From positions 1-64,000 of the forward strand of contig CANQNW010000006.1 of NCBI GenBank assembly GCA_947625305.1: a DNA stretch of 64,000 nt, written 5' to 3'. This document shows positions 52,136 through 60,690 of this stretch, piece after piece. Under the pieces are notes generated by a model, which did not search any database, was not told the DNA's origin, and worked only from the letters and a program-made list of their open reading frames with translations. The translations under genes and the position numbers were made by a program. The first letter of the stretch is position 1; each line of letters begins with the position of its first letter. This DNA comes from Candidatus Gastranaerophilales bacterium. Its GTDB lineage: Bacteria; Cyanobacteriota; Vampirovibrionia; Gastranaerophilales; Gastranaerophilaceae.

Positions 52136-53751
52136 AAATAAACGAACTACATTTAGACGATTTACCCTGGATAATTGAATACGATGAAAATAAATGTATT
52201 CAGTGCGGTAAATGTACTGCTGCGTGTTCTTTTGGAGCAATAAAACCAAAATTAGAACAAAGAAGAAAGCCCTCAAGCGGACTAAGTAAGCCTGCTTTTG
52301 AAAAAATCCTTGTTATAAAACAGCAGATATCCTTTGAACATCACTGCGTAGGGTGCGGGATGTGTACAAGAGTTTGCCCAAACGGGGCAATTAAGGCGGT
52401 AAGAAATTTTAATGATAAGTATGCCGTAAGATATAGAGCCGCAAAAGCCGATTCCTTAAAAAAAGGCGGAAGGTCTAACTTAAATACCGAAGGAAGAACG
52501 TTAGATAAAATTAAAATCGGAAGAATTTCTCAAATGACTGACCCCTCGCTGGACGCAGCAAGACATAAATTTGAATTAAGAACTCCTTTCGGGCGAATAC
52601 TTTCTGCAGATAAACTCGACCTTCATGCCGAAAACGGCAAGATGGAATTATCTAAACAGCTTCCTCCAAACAGGTGGATATACCCTGTTATAATGGGCGA
52701 TATGTCAATCGGGGCGGTATCTTGGAGAATGTGGGAGGCAATGGCTATTGCATGCGCTTATTTAAATGAAGTTATGGGACTGCCTGTCAGAATGTGTACG
52801 GGGGAAGGCGGAATTCCCGTAAGACTTTTAAAATCAAAATATGTAAAATATATGATTCTTCAAATTGCTTCGGGACATTTCGGCTGGAACAGAATTGTTC
52901 AGGCAATGCCTGAGATGATAGAAGATCCTGCGGGAGTATTAATAAAAATCGGACAAGGAGCGAAACCCGGCGACGGCGGTTTATTAATGGCAAGTAAAGT
53001 TGCCCGCTACGTTCAGGAAATAAGAGGTGTACCTCGTGCAGACCTTTTAAGTCCGCCTACTCATCAGGGATTATATTCTATTGAAGAGAGTGTTCAAAAA
53101 ATGTTCTTATCAATGAATGCGGCATTTAACTTTAAAGTCCCCGTAGCTATTAAGGTGGCAGCATCAGTCACCAGTGTATCGGTATATAATAATTTACTTA
53201 GAGACCCGTATAATATTGTCGGCGGATTTTTCTTAGACGGCTTAGCGGCAGGCACGGGCGCTGCTCATGAAATATCATTAAACCATACGGGACATCCGAT
53301 TACATCTAAATTAAGAGATTGCTATCTTGCGGCTGTTCATCAGGGCAGACAGGGCGAAATCCCGCTTTTTGCAGGCGGCGGACTCGGGCAGACGGGCAGT
53401 TTTGCTGCAGATGCTTTTAAATTAATTTGTCTTGGCGCAAACGGTGTATTTACGGGAAGAATGCTCCTTGAAATTGCAGGATGTGTCGGTAATGATACGG
53501 GTAGGTGTAATGCATGTAACTCAGGGCTTTGTCCCGCCGGCATTGCAACTCAGGATTTATGCCTTACAAAACGGCTGGATATTGATGAAACTGCGCAAAA
53601 TATTGTTAATTATTTTATAGCAACTGATTTGGAACTTAAAAAATTAATGGGGCCTGTCGGTAACTCATCATTACCTATTGGAAGGTCAGACGCACTGATT
53701 ACGGTTGATAAGCACGTTGCAAACAGGCTTGATATACAATATATCTGTTAG
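52123..53751 (+). CDS. Glutamate synthase, FMN synthase-domain subunit with ferredoxin domain
   Basis: A 542-aa subunit. Two [4Fe-4S] motifs lie at the N-terminus (CIQCGKCTAACSFGAIKP about 25-42; CVGCGMCTRVCPNGAIKA about 77-94). The FMN-binding (beta/alpha)8 synthase domain follows, with SIGAVSWRMWEAMAIAC, GEGGIPVRLLKSKYVKY, KIGQGAKPGDGGLLMASKVA, FLDGLAAGTGAAHEI and FAGGGLGQTGSFAADAFKLI. The 3Fe-4S cysteines are in CNACNSGLCPAGIATQ. It condenses ammonia with 2-oxoglutarate and reduces it to glutamate. Ferredoxin is the probable donor, as no GltD-type NADPH subunit is in the window. Confidence 0.95.
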   Translation: MAAVKINELHLDDLPWIIEYDENKCIQCGKCTAACSFGAIKPKLEQRRKPSSGLSKPAFEKILVIKQQISFEHHCVGCGMCTRVCPNGAIKAVRNFNDKYAVRYRAAKADSLKKGGRSNLNTEGRTLDKIKIGRISQMTDPSLDAARHKFELRTPFGRILSADKLDLHAENGKMELSKQLPPNRWIYPVIMGDMSIGAVSWRMWEAMAIACAYLNEVMGLPVRMCTGEGGIPVRLLKSKYVKYMILQIASGHFGWNRIVQAMPEMIEDPAGVLIKIGQGAKPGDGGLLMASKVARYVQEIRGVPRADLLSPPTHQGLYSIEESVQKMFLSMNAAFNFKVPVAIKVAASVTSVSVYNNLLRDPYNIVGGFFLDGLAAGTGAAHEISLNHTGHPITSKLRDCYLAAVHQGRQGEIPLFAGGGLGQTGSFAADAFKLICLGANGVFTGRMLLEIAGCVGNDTGRCNACNSGLCPAGIATQDLCLTKRLDIDETAQNIVNYFIATDLELKKLMGPVGNSSLPIGRSDALITVDKHVANRLDIQYIC

Positions 53752-53766
53752 AAACGAAAGAGAAGT

Positions 53767-54843
53767 ATGAATAAAGAAGTTATTAAAATACAAACGTTAA
53801 ACGATAATAAAAGGATGTCTACACAAGAACTCCTTCAATTAATAACTTTAAAAATTTCAGAAGGATATACCGATTTTGAAATAGCGGGGTGCGGTCAGCA
53901 TAATATAGGGGGTTCCTCCTGGGCAATATGTGACGGAGATGAATTAAAATTTAAAATCACAAACCCCGGGCAAAGAGTAGGTGCAATGGCATTAAAAGGC
54001 ACTCATATTTATGTTGAAGGCAGTGCACCCGCTGATGTCGGCTGGTTGAATTCGGGAGCTGAAATTATTGTTGACGGTGACTGCGGGGATACGGCTTCAC
54101 ACTGCGCTGCAGGCGGAAAAATATTTGTTTCGGGCAGAGTAGGTACTCGCTCGGGCGCATTAATGAAACATGACCCTAAATTTGAACCGCCTGAATTTTG
54201 GGTGTTAAAAAATACAGGCTCATTCGGTTTTGAATTTATGGGCGGAGGTATTGCCGTTATTTGCGGTTGGGATTGTGACGGAATTGACTCGGTTTTAGGT
54301 AACCGCTCATGCGTAGGTATGGTAGGCGGAACAATTTATGTAAGAGGCAAAATCTCAGGTATTGCCGATTGTGTTGTTATTAATGAATTAAATGATAAAG
54401 ATATTGAATTTCTAAAAAACGGACTTACGGAATTTCTCGATAAAATTAACAAAACTAATTTATATTCCGAACTTACCGATTTTTCAATTTGGCATAAAAT
54501 TGAACCAATGCCCCCTGAGTTAAAGAAAAAGAAAATTTCCGTTGCGGAGTTTAGAAAAACCTCGTGGGTAGAAGGTGGTATCTTCGGCGATTTTATCCAT
54601 GATGATTTTAAAGTTAATCCATTACCTGCAACAAGTGACGGCAGAGTTCATATACCAATGTGGAACAGCGAAAAATGTGTGGACTGTAAAATGTGTTTAA
54701 ATAATTGCCCTAATTTCGCTATAAAAGAAGATAATAAACAATATTCATCAGATGAAAACTTATGTATCGGCTGCGGAATATGTGAGGCTGTCTGCCCTAA
54801 ACAGGCATGGCAATTAATTTCAAACAGAAATGAAATTTCTTAA
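53767..54843 (+). CDS. Glutamate synthase, GXGXG-domain subunit with C-terminal ferredoxin domain
   Basis: A 358-aa subunit. The first 230 residues are a right-handed beta-helix of the glutamate synthase alpha C-terminal type, with Gly-rich turns (GCGQHNIGGSSWAI, GTHIYVEGSAPADVGWLNSG, GDCGDTASHCAAGGKIFVSG, GNRSCVGMVGGTIYVRG). The C-terminus carries two [4Fe-4S] motifs (CVDCKMCLNNCPNFAI and CIGCGICEAVCPKQAW). The fusion of the beta-helix to a ferredoxin differs from the usual bacterial single-chain GltB. It follows the FMN subunit by 15 nt and completes the three-gene operon. Confidence 0.94.
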   Translation: MNKEVIKIQTLNDNKRMSTQELLQLITLKISEGYTDFEIAGCGQHNIGGSSWAICDGDELKFKITNPGQRVGAMALKGTHIYVEGSAPADVGWLNSGAEIIVDGDCGDTASHCAAGGKIFVSGRVGTRSGALMKHDPKFEPPEFWVLKNTGSFGFEFMGGGIAVICGWDCDGIDSVLGNRSCVGMVGGTIYVRGKISGIADCVVINELNDKDIEFLKNGLTEFLDKINKTNLYSELTDFSIWHKIEPMPPELKKKKISVAEFRKTSWVEGGIFGDFIHDDFKVNPLPATSDGRVHIPMWNSEKCVDCKMCLNNCPNFAIKEDNKQYSSDENLCIGCGICEAVCPKQAWQLISNRNEIS

Positions 54844-54894
54844 TAAAACTTAATTTGTTTAATTTTTAATTAAAGTTTTTCTGTATTCTGCCGA

Positions 54895-54909
54895 TACTCA
54901 ATTTGAGTA
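54895..54909. promoter_or_regulatory. Perfect 15-nt palindrome before the LysM-like EF-hand gene
   Basis: TACTCAA-T-TTGAGTA, ending 20 nt before the ATG at 54930 and just upstream of its ribosome site; possible operator or leader hairpin. Confidence 0.35.
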
Positions 54910-54929
54910 GTAATGTAAGGAGTGATTTC

Positions 54930-56744
54930 ATGTCTGAACAAATTCCGGGCGGAGAAAACTTATATCTTAATATATTTAATTCAAATCTTAAAAATCTTGG
55001 GATAAATAAAGAATATACCGTTGAAGATTTTACTTCCATATTTTTAAACTCTGAAAAAGATGAAAACGGAAATGTTTCAAATGAAATTTTTCTTGATAAT
55101 TTGTTAAAAGATTATAATATGTCGCATGAGAGTGTTATACCTGAGACAATGTATAATTTATTATTTTTTAATCACCTTGATGGGGATAGGAGTTCAATAT
55201 CAAAAAGTGATTTAGAAAATGCATTTAATATTCTTCTTAATGATGTTTCAACATTAACACCGGCAGAATGGTCATCTCAAATAGGTGATATGGATGAAAC
55301 ATATTATCCTCCTGAAATATTAAACGATGAAATTGAATATGTTGATGATGAGCCTCAGGATACAAATGTAAATAATACTGAAAATTATGAAGTTGAAGAA
55401 GGCAAAGCATTAACTCCTGAAAATAAAGCAGAAACTTCATTTAAAGAAACAAGTAAAGTTAAGCAGAATGAAAACGGTGAATATTATGTGGATGTTGAAA
55501 AATATGATGGTAATCATTCTAAAAACGGCTGTGTTTGGGATATAGTATATAATTCTTATGATTTATCGGGCGTAAATGTCAGCTGGACAACTTTAAAAGA
55601 AGCTATATATAAAGCAAACGGCGGTGAAAAAAGGCTTCATCCCGGAGATAAAATTATTCTTCCTCCATTGGAGGATATAATTGCGGGTACAGTGAAATCT
55701 CCCGATGAAAGAAATACGGATGCAAGTACTGTATCATCACAAAATAACACAATGGAACAATCCGGCAATCTGGAAGTAACGGGTGAAGTGTCTGATAATG
55801 AAAAAGCCAAAGCACACCTTAATGATTATTTATATGTTTTTGATAAAACAAATCCCGATGATGTTGAACAGGTTATTGACGAACTTATAACAGACGAAGA
55901 AGTTTCAATTTCCGATAAAATGAAAATTTTAAACACAATTTATAATGATAGCGAAGTTGATAATAAATCAGTCATAAAAAGTTATTTTGAAAAATCGGAT
56001 AAATTTTTTGCGGATGCACTAAATGAAATTGCAAATAATCGTGATAAATATTCTTATGGTGATTTAAAGGCATTTGTTTCAAGATATTCGATTTATAACC
56101 CGGGCGGTAGTTTTACTGCAGAAGATACACCTGATATGATAAATGCTTGGGTTAATGTTCTTAATACGGCTCAAAGTCAAGATGAAATTGATGATATAAC
56201 CTCCAGAAGATTTCGTAACCCTGAAGAAAACGGAATGCTGACATTATCAGAAGCTATATATACTTACCTCCCCGATAAAGCTTCAGAATTAGAAGGTAAT
56301 GTTTTAGCAAAATCTGCGGAAAAATTTGCCGATAAAACAACCCCTGCTGATTACGGGATAGAAGATGCAAGAGCCTCTGAATTAACTGAAAAATACGGAA
56401 ATGATTTTAACGGAGTTTTAAAAGCTATTGTTGATTTGAGAAACTCTAACGGCTATATATCAAATAATGAATTATTGTACTTAATTCAGAATTCATATGG
56501 CGGTGATATGTCTTCATTTATTGAGGATATAAATGCACTTCCGCAGGAGGTTCAAAAAGCTGTATATGCAGTATTACAAGAGGCATATAAAAATGAAGGA
56601 AACGCATTTGAACTTTTAGATAATGTTTCAAGATCAAGTGATAGAGATAACTATAAGGCAGAAGGTATATCTTACGGTTATGCAAATACAATTAGAAATT
56701 ACTTAAATCGTCAAACTGATAAAGATGAAAGTCTGCCAACTTAA
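54930..56744 (+). CDS. EF-hand-like protein with LysM-like segment, unknown
   Basis: The frame extends up to a TTG at 54903, but ATG 54930 has AAGGAGTG before it, giving 604 aa. N-terminal helices contain EF-hand-like acidic loops (DENGN near 47 and DGDRSSISKSDL near 84-95). Residues about 186-250 resemble a LysM: VEKYDGNHSKNGCVWDIVYN, LKEAIYKANGG and LHPGDKIILPPL, with the typical D-x-x-W-x-I and P-G-D-x-I-x-L-P ends. A linker, a helical part, and another degenerate loop (LRNSNGYISNNELLYLI) follow. No signal peptide. A peptidoglycan-facing or exported role is possible but the export route is not visible. Confidence 0.68.
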   Translation: MSEQIPGGENLYLNIFNSNLKNLGINKEYTVEDFTSIFLNSEKDENGNVSNEIFLDNLLKDYNMSHESVIPETMYNLLFFNHLDGDRSSISKSDLENAFNILLNDVSTLTPAEWSSQIGDMDETYYPPEILNDEIEYVDDEPQDTNVNNTENYEVEEGKALTPENKAETSFKETSKVKQNENGEYYVDVEKYDGNHSKNGCVWDIVYNSYDLSGVNVSWTTLKEAIYKANGGEKRLHPGDKIILPPLEDIIAGTVKSPDERNTDASTVSSQNNTMEQSGNLEVTGEVSDNEKAKAHLNDYLYVFDKTNPDDVEQVIDELITDEEVSISDKMKILNTIYNDSEVDNKSVIKSYFEKSDKFFADALNEIANNRDKYSYGDLKAFVSRYSIYNPGGSFTAEDTPDMINAWVNVLNTAQSQDEIDDITSRRFRNPEENGMLTLSEAIYTYLPDKASELEGNVLAKSAEKFADKTTPADYGIEDARASELTEKYGNDFNGVLKAIVDLRNSNGYISNNELLYLIQNSYGGDMSSFIEDINALPQEVQKAVYAVLQEAYKNEGNAFELLDNVSRSSDRDNYKAEGISYGYANTIRNYLNRQTDKDESLPT

Positions 56745-56889
56745 GCTAAAGGGCTTATAAATAGTATAAATAAAGATAGGAATTATGAAGAATTGTAAAA
56801 ACATATTAGAAATAATTTAAAAAATTAAAGTTGTAACTTTTAAATGTCGATATTACAAATATAGTATGAATTATAAAAAGGAGTGTCTT

Positions 56890-58368
56890 ATGGGTTCAGA
56901 TTTTTCAAATTATGCAAATAGTTTCTTGAAAAATAATTCGAATTATACTTCGTCATCATTAAAGGGTGAATTAAGTCAAATTGCCAATGAACTATATAAT
57001 CGAGGCAGATCTATTACATCTATATATACGATAGATGAAAATACACAGATGAATAAAGGAGATTTTACTTCTTTATTCGCTTTTGCCACTGATAATAATA
57101 TTGATGAAGTAAACAGCGATCAGGTTGATTTACTTTATGATATTTTGGACTATGACCAAGATGGTAATTTATCATATGATGAGTTATCAGTATTTGCTGA
57201 TGCATCAGGGGAAATCACTGATTTTAATATGTGGCAGGTTGTTCTAAACTACTCCGCAGGTGAATATGATAAAGTTGAGACAAGCAGTTCAACGGCAGCA
57301 AACGGGTCTGCGGAAACAAGTGCTTCTACTGCAACAAGCGGTTCAACTGCAACAGATGGTTCTTCTTCAGGAAGTTCTAATGCAAATAGTTCAACCGGTA
57401 CTGAAAATTCCACTCCCGCAGGTACAACTGGGACACAAAATACTTCAGAAACAGAAGAAACAGAAGAAACTGAAAATAATGAAGATGACACCGATTCTGA
57501 TGACAATCTTGCTAATAATACCTCTACTTCACTTGATTTATCTGATGTAAATTCAATAAAATCTTATGTAAATCAATTTATAAATGGAACAAATAATACT
57601 CCGGGTAAAGTAATTGATTGGCTTGTTGAAAGCGAAATTATTTCAAAATCAGATGCTGATGTTATGCGAAAAGCCTTTTATGATTTTTCGGATGAAGAAT
57701 ATAGTATGATACAAACTTTTATGGCAAACGGAAAAACATTTGATGAGGCTGTAGAGTTACTGCAAAAAGGCGGCTATGTTGGTGAAGCAAGTTCAACACT
57801 TGATAAACAAGTTAAAGTTTCAAGTTTATCAGATGCTGAAATAGCTGCATATGCTGATAAATTATATAATTCTATGGCAATATGGGGTACAAAAGCAAAT
57901 GATTTTAATTCCGTATTTAACAGTAATATGCCTGAAGAAGATTTAGTAGCTGTTCTTTCATACTATAATGAAACATACGGCAGTTTCTTGCAGGATGTTG
58001 AACATGATTTTACTGCATTAACAGGCCAGAATAAAATTATGAAAAAATATGCCGAGATATTACGACATCAAATAGAAGCAGGTAATGAGCAAGCCTTAGA
58101 CCTTATGTGTAATGAACTATATTCTGCATTAAATGAAAATAATTCATTTAAATTTATTTTGACTGCATTCTTTAATGATGGTCAGTTTGGAGCTGATAAT
58201 TTAATAGATGAAAAGTTAATTGCAAAAATGTCTCAAAGATATCTTGAATTAACGGGTACATGGTTAGATTCGGCTGTAGGTAATTATTCTACAAATAATA
58301 ATAATGCAGAGGGTGTATTAATAAGTCTTCAGCAAAGGATTGCAAAGGCACATGCTAATAATAAATAA
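56890..58368 (+). CDS. EF-hand protein with Ser/Thr-rich linker and annexin-like segment, unknown
   Basis: ATG 56890 (492 aa) is preferred to the in-frame ATG at 56866 because AAAGGAGTG precedes it. A canonical EF-hand loop is at about 87-98 (DYDQDGNLSYDE). A low-complexity Ser/Thr/Gly then Glu-rich linker spans about 130-215. At 318-378 the sequence YADKLYNSMAIWGTKAND, then ILSYYN-like VLSYYNETYGSFLQDV and DFTALTGQN, resembles an annexin repeat (A-x-x-x-M-G-x-GT-D-E, Y-x-x-x-Y-G-x-x-L, L-x-G). No signal peptide. Both this protein and the one at 54930 may be calcium-responsive surface or export proteins; function unproven. Confidence 0.68.
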   Translation: MGSDFSNYANSFLKNNSNYTSSSLKGELSQIANELYNRGRSITSIYTIDENTQMNKGDFTSLFAFATDNNIDEVNSDQVDLLYDILDYDQDGNLSYDELSVFADASGEITDFNMWQVVLNYSAGEYDKVETSSSTAANGSAETSASTATSGSTATDGSSSGSSNANSSTGTENSTPAGTTGTQNTSETEETEETENNEDDTDSDDNLANNTSTSLDLSDVNSIKSYVNQFINGTNNTPGKVIDWLVESEIISKSDADVMRKAFYDFSDEEYSMIQTFMANGKTFDEAVELLQKGGYVGEASSTLDKQVKVSSLSDAEIAAYADKLYNSMAIWGTKANDFNSVFNSNMPEEDLVAVLSYYNETYGSFLQDVEHDFTALTGQNKIMKKYAEILRHQIEAGNEQALDLMCNELYSALNENNSFKFILTAFFNDGQFGADNLIDEKLIAKMSQRYLELTGTWLDSAVGNYSTNNNNAEGVLISLQQRIAKAHANNK

Positions 58369-58374
58369 TTAATT

Positions 58375-58401
58375 AAAGCGGGTTTATTACCCGCTTTTTT
58401 T
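58375..58401 (+). terminator. Rho-independent terminator
   Basis: Stem AAAGCGGGT / ACCCGCTTT with loop TTATT and a T-run; lies between the convergent genes ending at 58368 and 58400, and its A-rich left arm could also serve the minus strand. Confidence 0.93.
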
Positions 58402-59899
58402 ATTTTAAATTTGTAGAAAATATTGTCTTATTGTAATATTCATCATTTACTATGGGATATAAGTATTTGTCTTTTATATCTTTTTTGGGAATAAAAACAC
58501 CTGATAAATTATTTTCAAAAACCAATTCCCAATCTGCATGATTTTTCATTTTTTCGTATACGGGATATTCTTTTTCTATAATCATCACATCTGTTTTATA
58601 TTCTCTTATAATTTTATACCAGTCATTTTTTACCAGATGAAAGTTCTTTAAATCATTTAATAATTCGGGATAATACACTTCTTCATATCTTCCGTCCATA
58701 ACAATTTTGTTATTCGGATATAATTTATATGCGGCATAACTGCCCCAGTCAAAGTTTATAAATAAATTGCCTTTTATATTATTGATTTTTATAAATTCAA
58801 TAGCGAATCTCGGGTATTTTGTTTCTGTTATCCTTATTTCCTTTTTTGCTATTAAAGGAGGTAAACTGAGTATAATAATCAGAAAATATATAATTACATT
58901 TTTGAATAAAATAACTGTTTTATTTTTGGTAAAGTTAAATATCGAGTAAAAATCATCATATAAAAATATCCCGGCACTGATTACAAAAAACGGTATATGT
59001 CTTATGCTTATTATTGATAAAAACATAGTTGTTAATAGTACTAAAATTTTTGTTTTATCAATTTGTTTGTATGAAAGTTTATTTTTAATTATATTAATAA
59101 TGCCTGTTATCGGCATTACAAATAAGTAAATTTTATATAAAGGGTAAGAATATTTGTAATAATTAATAAAAGGACTTTTCCATTCCGTTATATAAGTGCG
59201 TTTCATTAAGGCTGCTTTAAATAAAAAAATCACATAGCTTATTCCGTAAGGATTAATAAATAATACGGGTATACATCCAAAAAGAGTATAAATATATTTT
59301 TTAATACTGTTCTTATTTAAAAATTCACCTGCGCAATAGAGAATAATTAATCCTAACCCGCTTAAACATCCGCCGTGAATGTTGCACCAGAACAGCATTA
59401 AAATCGGTAATAAATATAAACTTTTATTTTTATCCTGTCTTGCTCGTTCAAGAATATATAAAAACATTGTGAAAAATAAACATGTAAACAATAAACATCT
59501 TATTGTTGCACCCAGGCTTTTTTGAATTGCAAAAAATATTATTGCGTAATATAGTATGTTATAGCTTATTGTTGTTTTCGGCGGTCTTAAATCTATTGTT
59601 TTATAGCAAAAAAACAAAGTAAAAAATGTCAAAATCCCTTGCAATAATATAAGACCCGAGTTCCCGAAATATTTTAAAATGCAGTAAAAAATTAAACTTG
59701 CGCCCCATTCATGGTCATACCAAGTATGAGTTGGAGTGTATGATAAAAAATCTTTTAACGGAACACAATGATTTTCAAAAATATACCCGCCTGCAATGAG
59801 CCTTGCCCATAAATCATTATCGGGTGTGCTGTTTATACAGCATTGCCCGCAGCAGAATATAAGTAAAGTAATTATAAATACAATTCTATTCATTTTCAC
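58400..59899 (-). CDS. Polytopic membrane protein, GT-C-like
   Basis: A 499-aa integral membrane protein with about ten helices. The first loop after the N-terminal helix has TPDNDLWARLIAGGYIFENH and then TWYDHEWGASLIFY. The D-x-D-x-W and H-E-W motifs recur in a widespread uncharacterised GT-C-like family. The C-terminal 120 residues are soluble (FINFDWGSYAAYKLYP, MDGRYEEVYYPE). It probably uses lipid-linked donors in envelope glycan assembly, but this is inference. Its start overlaps the stop of the upstream secreted-protein gene by 14 nt. Confidence 0.78.
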   Translation of the reverse strand: MKMNRIVFIITLLIFCCGQCCINSTPDNDLWARLIAGGYIFENHCVPLKDFLSYTPTHTWYDHEWGASLIFYCILKYFGNSGLILLQGILTFFTLFFCYKTIDLRPPKTTISYNILYYAIIFFAIQKSLGATIRCLLFTCLFFTMFLYILERARQDKNKSLYLLPILMLFWCNIHGGCLSGLGLIILYCAGEFLNKNSIKKYIYTLFGCIPVLFINPYGISYVIFLFKAALMKRTYITEWKSPFINYYKYSYPLYKIYLFVMPITGIINIIKNKLSYKQIDKTKILVLLTTMFLSIISIRHIPFFVISAGIFLYDDFYSIFNFTKNKTVILFKNVIIYFLIIILSLPPLIAKKEIRITETKYPRFAIEFIKINNIKGNLFINFDWGSYAAYKLYPNNKIVMDGRYEEVYYPELLNDLKNFHLVKNDWYKIIREYKTDVMIIEKEYPVYEKMKNHADWELVFENNLSGVFIPKKDIKDKYLYPIVNDEYYNKTIFSTNLK

Positions 59900-60500
59900 T
59901 GTAATCTTTTATGCTGATTACAACAATTGTATCTTCTTCTATATTAAAATCTTTACCTTTCTCAATGTATGTTAAAGGAGTGCTTTCATATAAATTTTTA
60001 CCTGCAGATTGTAATCTGTTTTGGTCTTCGTTTGGTTTAATTAACCCCTTTGATACTGCTACTGCTTGTGAAAACCCCGGGACTTTTAAAAAGTGTCCTG
60101 CGACAGAAACACCCGTATTTTCTGCTATTTCTTTAAAATCCTTTTTATTTGAAGGTCTTAAACTGCCTTCATATTTATTTAGAACCGTTTCTGTTCTGTT
60201 TATAGAGGGAATCGTGTATGATACAAGTTTAACTTTAAGATAACCGTCCCTTTTCCCTCTTTTCGGGTCTACATAATCTAATACTTTTACTGTTATATCG
60301 GAATTTTTCTCTATTATTATTTTATCTGATATCTTATAATTATCTATTGCTTTAAAGGTTAATAAGCAGTTATGGGTTAACTGTTTTCCTTCAATTGCCT
60401 GAAGTGCTGCAGCATAAACCTTGTGGGGAATTACTTCCGCTTTTACAACCTGCGGAATTATTAATAATAATGTTATTATTGTTAATAATATCTTTTTCAT
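59886..60500 (-). CDS. Secreted protein with Sec signal peptide, unknown
   Basis: A 204-aa protein starting with a classical signal peptide (MKKILLTIITLLLIIPQVVKA, cleavage likely after VKA at residue 21). The mature part is beta-rich: VKVLDYVDPKRGKRDGYLKV and GSLRPSNKKDFKEI, ending in NIEEDTIVVISIKDYSENE. There are no lipobox or membrane anchors, so it is periplasmic or exported. It is coupled with the GT-C-like membrane protein downstream and has a good ribosome site (AAGGAG). Confidence 0.78.
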   Translation of the reverse strand: MKKILLTIITLLLIIPQVVKAEVIPHKVYAAALQAIEGKQLTHNCLLTFKAIDNYKISDKIIIEKNSDITVKVLDYVDPKRGKRDGYLKVKLVSYTIPSINRTETVLNKYEGSLRPSNKKDFKEIAENTGVSVAGHFLKVPGFSQAVAVSKGLIKPNEDQNRLQSAGKNLYESTPLTYIEKGKDFNIEEDTIVVISIKDYSENE

Positions 60501-60615
60501 CTTCTATCTCCTTCATGTCTTTATTTTATTATACCATTTAATTTATCTTAATATTTATTAATAAATCGGCAATTATTTAAGTTGTATATACTTTATATAT
60601 ATAAGAGGTGGAAAT

Positions 60616-60684
60616 ATGAAATCTTTAATAAAATTTATAAACAGAAAAAAGAAATTTTCAACATTTGTATTATTAAATATTTAA
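60616..60684 (+). CDS. Possible 22-aa basic peptide
   Basis: ATG behind a good ribosome site (GAGGTGG), encoding MKSLIKFINRKKKFSTFVLL plus two residues. It is basic then hydrophobic, like a leader or type I toxin peptide. It lies on the plus strand in a 190-nt gap between minus-strand genes and ends 6 nt before the permease stop. The 13-mer TAATAAATCGGCA lies 45 nt upstream. Weak support. Confidence 0.3.
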   Translation: MKSLIKFINRKKKFSTFVLLNI

Positions 60685-60690
60685 TTTGTA

